Assembly: GCA_905250025.1 (NCBI GenBank)
Contig: CAJNOJ010000028.1
Location: 62,001-126,000 of the forward strand
Source: Adineta ricciae
Lineage: Eukaryota; Rotifera; Eurotatoria; Adinetida; Adinetidae
Reading direction: 5' to 3'
Length of the DNA: 64,000 nt
A program made the translations under genes and the position numbers. This document shows, in pieces, positions 25,561 to 37,323 of the stretch; position 1 is the stretch's first letter; every line of letters begins with the position of its first letter. The notes beneath the pieces were generated by a model, which was given only the letters and a program-made list of their open reading frames with translations, made no database searches and had not been told where the DNA came from.

Positions 25561-27090
25561 TTAAGATTTCTTCGCGCGTTTTCTGGATGACGTAACCTTT
25601 GGTGTTTCTGCAACGGCATTTCGTTTTCGTTTTGTGTTCTTTATCAACGTTGTAGTTTGTTCAACGTTATCATCATCATCGTTGTCATTACCATCGAGTT
25701 GTCGACCTTTATTCTTATCTCTAACGAGTAAATTATCACTTGTAGTTGGTTCATCTTGTGATTCAGATTTCTCTTCTGCTTGTCCTCGCGTACGTTTCGA
25801 CTTAAAGTTACAATGTGAGTCCGCTTTAGACTTTGCTTTCGTTAATTTAGACGGTGCATGTTGATATTGTTTCAAATGATCTGCGTTCGTACGGTAACAT
25901 TTTGCGCCGTATTGGCACGTTTCACGCGTATCCGACATTTCAGTTGTCGACGCCGATGCTTCTTCATCTTCATCACCCGAAGTGACGACTTTCTTGCCCG
26001 TTTTGACGTCACGTGACGGTATCACGGAAAATAATATAGAATGTTGCTTGGATAATTTGGTTGATGGTACGACTTTCTCCGTTGTGCTCACTGGTTTCTT
26101 TGTTTTAGCAGCTTCGAGAACATCGTCCCACGTTAAATCACTACGAATGCGAAGAAATACAGGAAAACGTGGGATTCCTGCATTGGATAATTCTTGAAAT
26201 TTGAATGTTATGACTGAACCTTTCTTCGGTGGATTTCGACGTTGAGACATATCGAAACCACTGCCAACATCGAACCGTTTTCCATTTGGTAGCTGACATG
26301 TGACAGCTCCTAGCACTCCCGTGAAATTACCTTTCCCAGGTTTATGACCAACTACTAAAGCTTCTGGAGATATGAAAACAATCCGAATAAAAAGGCTTCT
26401 ATTCACCCAACTTTCATTTACCTTCATCGTAGAATGTTTTTACTTTAAGTAGCGTTGATGAACGTTTATTCTCATATAAACTACCTGGTTTACGCAACAT
26501 AATTCCTTCTCCTCCAGCAGCAGTCACAGTCGCTAAACATTGTTTGAGATCAGCAAGGCCCTGACATTTTTTTATACCGACTACTGATGCATAACATTTA
26601 TCATCATCTTGCGGTACATTAGTTTGTAACCATTTCATACGATCTTCATATTTACCTCCGTGCGTGGGTGCGTCGAAAACCAAATAAGTGAGCAATTTAT
26701 AATCGTCAGGAACAACTTTATTCCCTTGTTTTTTTACGATACTTATGCACTTTTGAAAGAGTCCTCGACCACACCTTTGAATACGAAAAGAAAACGACAT
26801 TTGAAAACAGTTACATGTATATTTATTTGAACAAACCATATTTCTCCGTCCAAGGGTATCTTTGGAAGTGCGGCCTTGAAAAAGTCGGGCACATGAAAAA
26901 GATTTCCTTGTCGAGAGTAAAAGTTACTGCCAGTCCAATACGCTCTAGATTATAGAAATGAAAAGCAAATAGTCAAGTTTAGAACAACATACCGAACACC
27001 GTCAAGTTTTTCGCTCATCCACCAACCTGTAGGATCAACATCTTCACTCCATGTTTCTGCGAGAAGCACTTGCGTTGCTGCTGTACTCAT
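25561..27090 (-). CDS. ligE: Bacterial-type ATP-dependent DNA ligase E with C-terminal PBZ zinc finger and NLS-like tail
   Basis: DNA nick-sealing enzyme. Four exons (26993-27090, 26837-26944, 26422-26774, 25561-26363) give 453 residues. Motif I is EKLDGVR, with the adenylated lysine at K28. Motif III is DGEIWCGRGLF, motif IV GGEGIMLRKP and motif V STLLKVK. The OB domain ends GIPRFPVFLRIR. This compact adenylation-plus-OB layout is that of bacterial Lig E/K, not animal ligases I, III or IV. A roughly 190-residue tail is added. It contains CQYGAKCYRTNADHLKQYQH at about residue 336, which fits the C2H2 PBZ finger of APLF and CHFR (CxYGxxCYRxxxxHxxxYxH). Acidic and basic stretches follow, ending in SRKRAKKS, a likely nuclear signal. 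A transferred Lig E is known in bdelloid rotifers. The PBZ call is by motif only. Confidence 0.9.
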
Positions 27091-27479
27091 TCAGTTTCAA
27101 AAGCAAGAATAAGTTATTCCAAAAATGCGTAAAAATTGCCGATCTTTCGGTTTTTTAATGAGGAAAACAAGAAATTCTATGATGTATATATGATTTGTCG
27201 ATGTTTTTTTTTCTTACTATGGTTGTGCAAGAACACCGTCAAGGTCGACCAAGAACAGAACGGAACAGAACAAAACTACTGTCAACCACTTTTTATGCGA
27301 GAAGAGGAAAAAAATCACATGTAGAATAATCTTCAACATAGTTTGAGCTGTTTTATACTATTTTAGATTAGTTTATCGTTGTCAATCAAAGACATTTATG
27401 CGAATTTCATTGGTATATGTCGTCTAGTCACCGTTTATATTTCAATCATTAAAACTTCACCAATCTTCACCTAAGGTCA
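27091..27479. promoter_or_regulatory. Divergent promoter region between ligase E and the phosphatase first exon
   Basis: 389 bp between the ligase start (minus) and the most upstream phosphatase start (plus). It is AT-rich, and I recognise no specific element. The control function is inferred from orientation. Confidence 0.35.
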
Positions 27480-27573
27480 ATGTCTCACGTTAATACAACT
27501 AATCAAGCTGACTCGCCATCATTATCCATCGGCGAATTTCGCACTGGTACAGGACGGGCTCGACAAACGCCAG
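27480..27573 (+). CDS. PLPP: Alternative first coding exon A of the phospholipid phosphatase
   Basis: ATG at 27480 opens MSHVNTTNQADSPSLSIGEF and runs 94 nt to a GTAAAA donor. It ends in phase 1 with a G, exactly what the common exon at 30595 (AA TCA GCA...) needs to continue as ESAADSEIDLL. Its use as a first exon is inferred from phase and donor; the intron would be 3.0 kb. Confidence 0.5.
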
Positions 27574-29115
27574 GTAAAATATCCCTCGATCGAAGAATTC
27601 GATTTGTCAAATACTCATCATGGGTTGAGTGACCGTGTCACTTCATATGCAGTTGTTATTGTGTGTATATGTGTACACACATATCTACATACATAGCTAG
27701 TAAGCAGGGTTAGAAATCGATATCAATCGGCTCAATACATTGCGTGCAGACATCGTGCATATGCAAGAAGAGAAAGAAAAAAGAAGAAAGAAGAGACAGA
27801 GAAAATGTGAGAATAGTCGTTAAGCTATTATTATTATTCATATTGAAGTTTGCATATGATGCCGAATCGATTGCATTTAAACCAGCAGTTACAATCAACA
27901 GGTATGAGAATACTCTATCGTTTATTTGATGATGATAGATCAATTTCATGTTGACCAGTATTGGTTGTCGACATTCGAGGACTATGACAGGATTTCATGA
28001 TGATTGTTCTCGTTTTTTTTTCGAAATCTATTTCGTGATGATAGAAGTTAAACGAACGATCAAAGGAAATGAGATGTATACATTGAAATAGTTTAACATG
28101 TTAGTAGGATGAAGGATTTAGATTACACAACTAGTTAGTTCAAAGAGATTTTTGTTCGTGATATATTTCTTGTATCCATCTATGCATTAAGCTTTTTTTC
28201 TACTTAACACAGAGATTTTTATAATCTCGCCATGTGGATATACGAAGGAGTCAATGAGCTTCATCTACAAATTAGTTCTTTTTTTATCGCTTGTGTATGT
28301 TGAATGCAGATACAATTATGACAATTGTGTTCGTCTCGAGTGCAGAGTGCTACTCGAGTTCGCTCGTGCAATTCTCAGCACTTATGTCTTCTAACAAACG
28401 AAATTGATGATTTTCATATTTGAATCGGTTCATCAGAAAGAAAATCAATCTACGCTTAGAAAAGTAATTTTCATATCGAAGGCAGTTCTATAATTAAAAT
28501 ACGAAATCATGACATCCGTGTAATGTATATAAATGACGACCAGCAGACATGATCTCTATGCTTTTCAACGAGAGGGATTTCAAATGACTGACGCAAAGAG
28601 TTGTGTCAAAGAAACGGACAGTGTTTACTGTGTAAAAAAAAGAGATTTCTAATCCTTCTTAATTAAATCCGACGATAGAGGATCTGTATGCAGTTTCTCG
28701 TATTTCTCAATCGAACGAAAATCGATGTGAAGGAAATTACAGTAAAAGATTAGATGCTTTATCAGACATAATGCGGAGAAAAAAAGTCTATCACCTACAC
28801 CTTCTTGAAAGGCCAAGGTTATATTTTACAATCCTTCGAACTTATTTATTTTGTGTCACAATACGAAAAAAATAGTTTGTAGGCGAGAGAAGAGGAATCA
28901 TTAGAAAATGTTAAATATGGTTCGTGCATGTTATTCGTGAAGATTACATCGTCTAGTATTTGTTTGGCACTATCGAAAGCAACAACTGGATGGGTGAAAT
29001 GACGTTAGTGCAATGCTATTAGTTTAACGACACGAAAATATAGAGAATCGAAGAGAATAAAAACATTTCGCCAGTTTGACTCCTTCCTATATGTTGTATT
29101 AATTACTGCCGGAGA

Positions 29116-29164
29116 ATGAAGCCAGTTGTGTATACAATTTCTCAATATTATGAAACTCCACGAG
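29116..29164 (+). CDS. PLPP: Alternative first coding exon B of the phospholipid phosphatase
   Basis: ATG at 29116 opens MKPVVYTISQYYETPR and runs 49 nt to a strong GTGAGT donor. It also ends in phase 1 with a G and can join the common exon at 30595. This would give a short N-terminus, closer in length to vertebrate PLPPs. Inferred from phase and splice signal only. Confidence 0.5.
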
Positions 29165-29358
29165 GTGAGTAGATGCAAATTGAATTAGATTTCGCTCTAT
29201 CGTTCGACTTAAGTACATCAGCGATAAAGATTATGACAAAATTGACCTTGTCGTGTTTCGTACTTGTACTATTTCTCTTTCTATCCCCTAATTCACTTAA
29301 GAAAATAAAAGAATGCGTTTTCTCGATTGTTACTCAGTACTAAGACTCGAGATCAAAC

Positions 29359-32300
29359 ATGTTCATCTCTTCAGCTTCAAGACAAAAATACATTGCCGAT
29401 GAACACCCTCTACGTGTACGAGGTACACCCGAATACAATCCATTGTATGACGCATTCCAACCGAATCCCTCGGTCCCGCCGCGAATCAATCAACACGACT
29501 TTCGACCAATAACACCGCAACCACCACCGCGATATCTCTCACACTTTCATGATACAGAAAGTGCATACGATAAACCACGGTCGTTTGGTTTTGATAATGA
29601 ACCAAAACAACGTAGTACAAATGGACAACGACAACATTCAACTCATGGTCATCAGCTTGGTGGTGAGAAATCAGTATAGAAATTAAAACAAGCCAACCTT
29701 AGATATAATCCACTAATCATTAATTCTCTTTCTAATCATAACATTCTGCATGAATTCTTTCTCCTGACACGATCTCATACGCTGCTTGTACTGATGTAGA
29801 ATACCGATTATTCGTCATATGTTTATCACAATAAGCCATGTGCTTTCGCATATGTTCGAAAACTGTTTTCGCACTCCTCTTTTTCGAATAGACACACGAA
29901 GCAAATATTCTTCTACTAATATTAGTTCTGTCAAATGTGATCATTTGCTTAGCAATCTTTTTCTTTCTTATACCACTTGACATATTAGTACATATATCGA
30001 ATTGCATCACCGACTCTTCTTCTTCTTCCTTTTTCTATAATGTCAATTCTTATAAAAAAATTTTACTCAATACTTGCATCTAACAAGACAAATCAATGGT
30101 CCTTTTTAGTTATTAATGGGTTGATGGCATTAACTGATAACTCTGAGCTTGACTGTTCTCCTTCGTCGTTTCTCTGTTATTTCTTCCTTCAATAGCCCCT
30201 CATATAACATGTATGTTATAACGGGCGATACATGTATATATATTCGCTTATGCTCGCTCGTTCGCTCGCCTGCTCGTTTGCTTTCTTGCTTACATACACA
30301 TCAAAACAGACGAGCTGCGCAGTCCATCGTCATTCCTTCGCCAATCTGCTGAAACAACGAATGAAAAAAGAAAAAAGAATCTCCTCCTTGCCGGTCGAGT
30401 GTGTTATTTTTTCTGAACGAAGGAAGAAAAGATGATTATTTTCTTCGTATCTTTTTATCCACGAAAGAATAATATGATTAAAAGACCTTTTCATTTTCCA
30501 CACGGGTTTCTTGTTTTCCGAAACTCACTTGCTTTTGTGTGCTGTTTTTCTCAAGAATGAGCAAAAGAGTATTTTTAATATTTTCTTTGTTTAGAATCAG
30601 CAGCAGATAGCGAAATCGATCTGCTCATGGACAAATTAGGGGGAGATACATCAGCTGCTAACGATGGTGAAGCGTGTAGCAACCGAAAAACACGTCGACG
30701 ACGTCGAATTCTGTACAATCTTTTCGATTTTCTTGCCATTGTAGGAAGTAAGTCATTTTCGATTGGAACCAAACGACTTTTTCCCTTGAACATATATTTT
30801 AGCGTGCACTATTTTCGGACTTATCTATGTTTTTATCAAGCCGGTACAAAGAGGCTTCTTTTGTGATGATACATCTATTCAATATCCATTTCGACCTGAC
30901 ACGATTCCTATGTGGGTCTTAGCCATTTACGGAGGTCTTGGCCCTATTCTAATTGTAAGTCATGGAATATAAAGAAAAAACTATAAAACTATGTGGAAGA
31001 TTGTCTAGTGAGATAATATAGCGTGTTGAACAATCTTTCTAGAATAATTGTTGACCTAGGAGATAGAAGCGACTAATTTTAGTTTGCACTGCATCAAGGC
31101 TAAGCTACCGAATGAACTCGAGTGAAATTATTGAATCAAGAAAATACTAAAGCGTAATTATCAAGAATAGAATAGGGAAAAAAATTGGCATCATATTGCA
31201 AAACTTATCTGCATCGTATTCAACCTTGTACGAGACTATTTGTTTACGAATAGTGATAGTCCGTTGAGATGATAGAAAAGGTTAATTACTTTCTGCTTGG
31301 TTTTAGTTTTGCTGTGTCGAACTTTGGGTTGTTCGTCCATTCAGTTGCGGTCGTGCTGCTGGTGGTCACAGTGTGAAACAAAGACGAACAGATTATCTCA
31401 AAGTAATCTTCCATACGGTATTTCTTTTTATTCTTGGTATTGCTGTTTGTTTTCTTATTACTGAAGTTGGAAAACGTAAGAGAATTCCATTGAAAGTTTG
31501 TACGTACAATCGAAGTCTTTTACTTCAGGTACGATCGGTCGATTAAGACCATATTATCTTACGGTATGCAATCCAGTTTGGGCAAATTTGAATTGTACAA
31601 AAACTGTTTCGACAGCAAGTGGTCCTGTTACTATTCCTCAATATATAACAAATCATTATTGTAATTCATCAGCATCGGAACTCGAACTTCAAGAAGCAAA
31701 ATTATCATTTCCATCGGGCCATTCAAGTTATTCAACATATGCATTTGTTTTTCTATTTGTAAATATCATTTGTTTTTCAAAACATAAGAAATGATTTGGA
31801 TTCTTCTCGTTTTGAAGGTTTACTTTGAAGCACGTATTATATGTCCAAATATTCAATTCCTCAAGCCATTTCTTCAATGTTTATGCATAGCTACTGCCTT
31901 TTTTACATGTTTATCACGTGTTACTGACTATAAACATCATGCCACGGATGTTATTGGCGGCGCATTAATTGGTTTTTGCATTGCCGTATTTAGTGTCAGT
32001 GACTTTTCACGAATTCATTCATCGACTATAATCGTATATTTGCATTTTTGTTTCAGGCTGTACGTGTTGGCACTTATCTTTGGGATTTAAGTGTGTATTG
32101 TGAAACAGAAGATGAAACAAAAAAAGATCGCTTACCAAAAGAAGAACGTATTACAATACCTGGCGTTGAAACAAGACAAACAGGTGAATTACGCTCAGGT
32201 GATTCAGCGCAGGAATCACGGTCACGCAATGTGAATCGTTCAAATTATGACAATGTGACATCAATGCAACCACATGAACAACATCGAGGGGTATCAAATA

Positions 32301-32368
32301 TTGTGAAAACAGCAGGAGGACAACAACGTCCGTCGCCTTCAAGAGGATACGAAGAAGCAAATGTTTAA
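29359..32368 (+). CDS. PLPP: Phospholipid phosphatase (LPP/wunen-type, PAP2 family)
   Basis: Six-span integral membrane phosphatase that removes phosphate from lipid phosphates such as phosphatidate and LPA. With the first exon at 29359-29662, the chain uses 30595-30747, 30803-30954, 31307-31475, 31529-31758, 31818-31994 and 32057-32368 and gives 498 residues in one frame. The three catalytic motifs are present: C1 KRTIGRLRP, C2 PSGHSSY, and C3 SRVTDYKHHATDVIGG with the histidine nucleophile. RGFFCDDTSIQYPF and DTIP between the first two spans are typical of PLPP1-3. The long N-terminus (about 100 residues, proline-rich) and the hydrophilic C-terminus are longer than in vertebrates. Two other possible first exons lie upstream, described separately. 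Confidence 0.92.
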
Positions 32369-33161
32369 AAATCGAACAAAATATAAATCGAAAATTGATC
32401 TACTTTTTTCTTGTTATTTTCATGTATCTTATGTTTAACCTCGTGTTTAATAACCTGCTTAATTATTCACATAATCTTCCTTGATCTGTTTGTTTTCCAT
32501 GTTGTATTACAACACATTTTTCATTTCTTCAAACAACAAATATAGACGAGCTCAATCATTGTGCCAGTATTTTATACAAAAATCAATTCCTCTCATCTAT
32601 GATAACGAGTAACATCTTCATACTTCTGTTACGATGATCGATCGTTTCATGCATATCTAAACGGCTAAATGTAACGAGTAGAACACATGTAATGACAACG
32701 AAACGCCTCAGTCTCATTCAGCAACTCACATTTTCACCATCACTTCAAGATAAGCAATCTTCATTCGAGTGTCAGTTTAAAAAAGGCGTGTAAAAAAAGA
32801 CTAATTAGTAAAATTGATACATTTTCATATACGTGTAGACTTAGATAATAATATCATTTGAAATTAGATACGCACGGCTTGGTTGCAATCATTATGTCTC
32901 TCTCGGGTTTCATCGGACATTTCAAAGGTATTTGTTAGTATTCTTTTTCAAATGCATTGAAAATGCCATTCGATTGAAGTTTATTTATGCTAAATAATAA
33001 AAAGAATCACATTGCTATCGACCATGTTTCACATAAGCAGAAAAGAAATGAATTACGTCTGAAAGACTAGCGGGTATGTTTCACTTTCTCGAAAAAAAAC
33101 AAAAATACACCATAAGACAAAAGCAATTTTAAAAGTTCATATATATCTATATCGTATGAAT
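32369..33161. other. Convergent intergenic region between phosphatase and NAGA
   Basis: Holds the two 3' UTRs. AT-rich, with no conserved frame. A short plus-strand ATG at about 32894 followed by a GTATTT donor codes only about 11 residues and has no matching downstream exon, so I do not call it. Confidence 0.4.
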
Positions 33162-34806
33162 TTATAATTTCTTACGGAATCGCTTCTCTGGCACAGCAGA
33201 TTCTACATAGAATGCATGTACGTCGCCTGCTGGATTGATTGTAAAACTGTACGTATCAGTATAATGATGTCGACCGAGAAAATCACCGTAAAATGATTCG
33301 AAGAAGTCATAATCTTGGTAGCGTCCTAAACCAAGATCAGTAAGCTTAATGCTAACGTGAATTGGTGTTCCATATGGTTCAGGATAGAGTGCAACAAACT
33401 AGAAACAATTATGAGAACAAAACTTAAGACTATGAGCATAAATTCAATACTAACCGCCACACGATCATCTTGTAATGGCTTACTCCATACTTCGACGCTG
33501 CCGCTTAACTATAGAAAAAGAAACAATTTATTCGAAAGAAAACATCTTTATGTATGAATGAGTCTACTTTGAGTATGCGTCTTCCCATCGCCCCAAGTGG
33601 ATCTTGGTTGATTGCAATTAAGTTTTTATTTAGGATTATATCTCGTGCCCAATCACTAATTGTTCGTAAATCCACTGAGAGAATAAGGGGTGCGGCCATG
33701 ATTGACCAAAGTGCCATTTGTGCCCGAGATTGGCCAGGACTTAAACCAAAATTTCCAATTACAAGCTATAACAGAATCAAAACGACCGTTAATACAAACT
33801 GAGTAAGACGATAGTTCTTACCATATCTGGATCATTCCAATGTCCGGGACCATGAAATGGTGACAAACGATCTTGATTGTCACCAAACCACTGTAGAATT
33901 GAATAAACGCTATCCCATGAATCATCAATATCGTCCCAGTTTCTCCATAAGTTACATGTATGAGCAATTGCAGAATAGTTAGGTTTCATTTTTGCAGACT
34001 CTTGATAAGCTGGCCATGAGCATGAAAATGCGATTGGATACCCTGTTGCATTTAAAGCATCTTCCATTGCTGGATAACCTGTATCATAATCTTTGATGTC
34101 AGCATTGCACCCATCAAGTTTTAAATAGTCGACTTTCCAACTGGCAAAGGCTGTAAAACAAAAGCAAAAATTCACTGAACAATTGGTTTTGTCTACAATT
34201 TATACTCTTGGCATCTTGTACTAAATGTCCTAGAACACCGGGGTAGCCTGCACAGGTTTGTGTGCCATAATCTTCATAAATACCAAATTTCAGTCCAAGA
34301 GAATGAACATAATCTGACAAAGCAGCAATTCCACTCGGAAAACGTTTATTGTCAGGTTGTAGTGATCCATCCTACACATGTATCTTCTCAATACTTCTCA
34401 TGATCTATCTGAAAAACTTACCGGTGCACGTGTACCATTTAACCAACAGTCATCAATAATGATGTATTCATATCCAGCGGCTAGATATCCACCTTGTACG
34501 AGTAATTGTGCTTGTGTTCGGATCAGTTTTTCACTAGAATTTGATCGACTACTAATCAATGAGAATGGCCTTCACCTACCTAATGCAAGTATCTGGATCT
34601 GCCTGACAATCGGTTACACATCGAAATCGTTGCCAAGTCAACCAACCCTAGATGCAAACGATTGATGAACTTTTCACGAGAAGATACTCTCTTACCATGG
34701 GTGGTTGTCGAAGTAGACCATTATCAAGTGAACTGACATGTTGTTTGTATGAACACAAACAGACAAGCACGATGAGACACACTACTACATATTCTCCCCA
34801 CTTCAT
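33162..34806 (-). CDS. NAGA: Alpha-N-acetylgalactosaminidase / alpha-galactosidase (GH27), lysosomal
   Basis: Retaining glycosidase that removes terminal alpha-GalNAc or alpha-Gal in lysosomes. The start at 34806 gives a signal peptide ([20 protein letters not shown]), then [21 protein letters not shown], the GH27 opening. [16 protein letters not shown] and [10 protein letters not shown] follow; the latter holds the nucleophile Asp. The acid/base Asp lies in [10 protein letters not shown]. Then come [28 protein letters not shown] and [13 protein letters not shown], all conserved. The substrate loop reads [10 protein letters not shown]. Small Ser and Ala here are typical of NAGA, whereas GLA has Glu and Leu (SCEWPLY). 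I therefore favour GalNAc specificity. At least six exons with short introns; the C-terminal beta-domain ends KRFRKKL. Confidence 0.9.
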
Positions 34807-35229
34807 GACAATAATCTAAAAATGAGAATAGATCAAGTGATTGTTATCTACCCGTCTTTCTTTATTCTAAGCTAACACGACAAGATAACAGACTGTTGAT
34901 ATTGACCTTGCTGGTATAATCAACAGAGAATACACATTTTCTTTTCTGACTTATTTGTTCTTCACTCTCGCGTTTTCGTTTATCTTGCACAGCTAACTGA
35001 TTGAGAGGAGATATTGTTTATTTAACATCTTTTTACAGTAGAAAAAGTAAATGATATTTCAATAAAAATGAAAATAACCAACACCAATTGCAAATTTCGT
35101 TATCACAACTGAGAAAAATGATCTAGATGAAAAAAAAAGTGCACAGTTTGTCGTATGAATATAAATATTATAAAACTGAATGCAAATATCACGAATATGT
35201 AATATAAACCGTATGTAAAATGAGATTCG
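34807..35229. other. Short intergenic region between NAGA and the zinc-finger gene
   Basis: Contains the NAGA promoter side and the 3' UTR of the upstream minus-strand zinc-finger gene. AT-rich; no coding frame recognised. Confidence 0.4.
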
Positions 35230-37040
35230 TCAAAATCTTGATGGTTGCTGCATACTATTATTATAGTCCCCTCGAGCTACGCTAATATTAGACGGCTCGG
35301 AGTCATACGTTGTATAGTAAGTTTGAGAATACGCTGAAGCTAGAAAAGAATAGTTTTTAGACAGAGACATTACTTAAAACTGATTCTTTTACGATAATTA
35401 GATGTTGAAGATGATTGAAAGGAAGAATCTACATAGATGATCAAACTGAAGACTTGAATTGTAAAGTAATTTCGTACATACTCATGAAATAATCAGATGG
35501 ATTATAGTTATAGTCGTATGAATATTGCACAGGAGGACGTGATAGTGTTCCTTGGTAATTGCTATAGCTCGAATATGAATACTGCGGACCGACATCTTGT
35601 TCGTTATTGACACACATTTGTTGAGAATAGGATTTGTTTGAAGGTGTTAAATTGTTTCTAAGTTGAGATTCAAATATATGAGAATATTGATTATCTGGAT
35701 CGAAAGCACCAAAAATATTGCCCGAGTTCGATTGAGATTGAGGTACACGCTGGGAAGGATTGCGTGGGTGACGAGACTTCAGAGGAATTTGTCGATTCTT
35801 AAACTTTCGTATAAGATGACGACATAAGTTGAAAGAAAAACAAACTTACTGGTCGAGTTGATTGTCTATGCTGTAATTTCACCTTATGGTTATGTGCGAC
35901 AGTATTGACATGCTAAACAAAAAAGAATCTTCAGTCGAAAAACAAACCCATGGATAGTTTTCGTACATGAATAAGATCGTCCTTCTTCGCAATCTTCTTA
36001 TTGCATACTTTACATTCATATTGATAACCAAGACTCTTCAAATGTTCCTTGGTCACTTCGTATTCTTCAAAATTGATTTTTGAAACCTCAGACTGTTGAG
36101 CATCAGGGGCTAAAGAGATCACAGTATGTTTGAAAAGAGATTTGTGTAAATTTGAGAATCTACCTTCTGGTGGTGGTGGTGGTAGTGCTGCTGCTCGTTC
36201 TTTGTGTTCTTGTTTATCGAAATGCTCCAATAATTTTGAGTGCATGCTGAATGTGATGCAGCAAATTTTGCAAAATCTTGCTGAGGCAGAATTGCCATTG
36301 CTAATCGCCGATCTCTAGATAATAATGAAAATTTCAACACGGACAATACAATGTTTATCATTGGGCTCAATTCCTCTAACTATAAGTGCTCTTTTTATCG
36401 ATAACATACGCCGCAACGAAGAGTTTTCTGGTGTCGTTTTCCTTTTAGATGAGCGTCAAGTACCGTTTGACTGCTGCACGTTATATTACACAGGTTGCAT
36501 AGAAGACTTTTCGGTGGCAACGTCGATTCCGCAGGTCTTTCTTCGGACACAGCAACCTCGGGCGGTTTATTTCCGTTATTCTTAGTATTACCTGCACTTG
36601 ATTTCGAGCACTCATCATAACTTAGTTCCTTATAATCAGGATTTGTCTAAAAATATAAGAGTTATTATAATTATATAAGATAAATAGATACGATGGAAAT
36701 CCCTTACGGCAAGTATTTTCTGACATGCTTGTTTATGTCTTTTACCTTGCAGATGGTCATTGTAAGATATTCGGCTATTTAAATATGCGTTACACAGACT
36801 ACATATTACTCCACCACTAGTATTAGTTTCTGGCAATTTTACAGCGACAGGTATTTCTACATGTTCTACGTTTTTCTCATCAATAATAAGTGCATCGGTG
36901 ATGTCATTCGATTCAGTCGATTGTTGCCGATGACGAGGAGAAACATTGTTTGTTGGGAATGTCTACTCAAATATAGAAGTGGTAACTTTTCCATAATGAA
37001 AGAAGAAGAATAGTTATCATACTGTGGGCGGATTTGTCAT
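35230..37040 (-). CDS. Protein with four U1/matrin-type C2H2 zinc fingers (ZNF346/ZNF385-like)
   Basis: Likely RNA-binding zinc-finger protein; fingers of this type in ZNF346 (JAZ) and ZNF385 bind double-stranded RNA. The start at 37040 gives MTNPPT, spliced to an exon with TFPTNNVSPRHRQQST. Four fingers follow: CSLCNAYLNSRISYNDHLQG with KRHKQAC (about 36800-36700), CNLCNITCSSQTVLDAHLKG with KRHQ (about 36500), CKICCITFSMHSKLLEHF with KQEHK (about 36270), and CKVCNKKIAKKDDLIHHV with NTVAHNH, split by an intron near 35970-35914. Linkers are rich in Pro, Ser and Glu. The C-terminal 150-200 residues are Tyr/Gln/Asn/Ser-rich, ending YNNSMQQPSRF. The stop is at 35230-35232. The exact orthologue is uncertain. 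Confidence 0.8.
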
Positions 37041-37323
37041 ATTTTCGGCGTTGGTGATCGACGACAAAAATTAGTCTAAAACATTTCGAATAGAATCGTC
37101 TACGTATTTGATGTTTTTCTTTTATTTTTTTTTAAGAATAAAAGCCCGAACAACTACAGCATTATTTGAAGAATAATGATTTAAATATTAAAAACGAAAC
37201 AGATGAACGGTGAAATTGAACATACAGATATGCACATTGGCTGCATTCATTTAAAGTTGAAAAGAAGATAAGACGAGTAGAACAATCTGATCGAACAAAA
37301 ACCGAACAAATTCGAAGTTCATT

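Noticed and set aside
27744-27929. Plus frame ending at a GTATGAG donor near 27901, considered as a fourth phosphatase first exon
   Set aside because: It ends in the wrong phase to join the exon at 30595.
29732-30010. 92-codon minus frame inside a phosphatase intron
   Set aside because: Some His/Cys spacing looks finger-like, but no consensus finger is complete and it lies opposite to the host gene.
30200-30240. 8-bp inverted repeat (acatgtat ... atacatgt)
   Set aside because: Short stem in AT-rich sequence, no other evidence for a structure.
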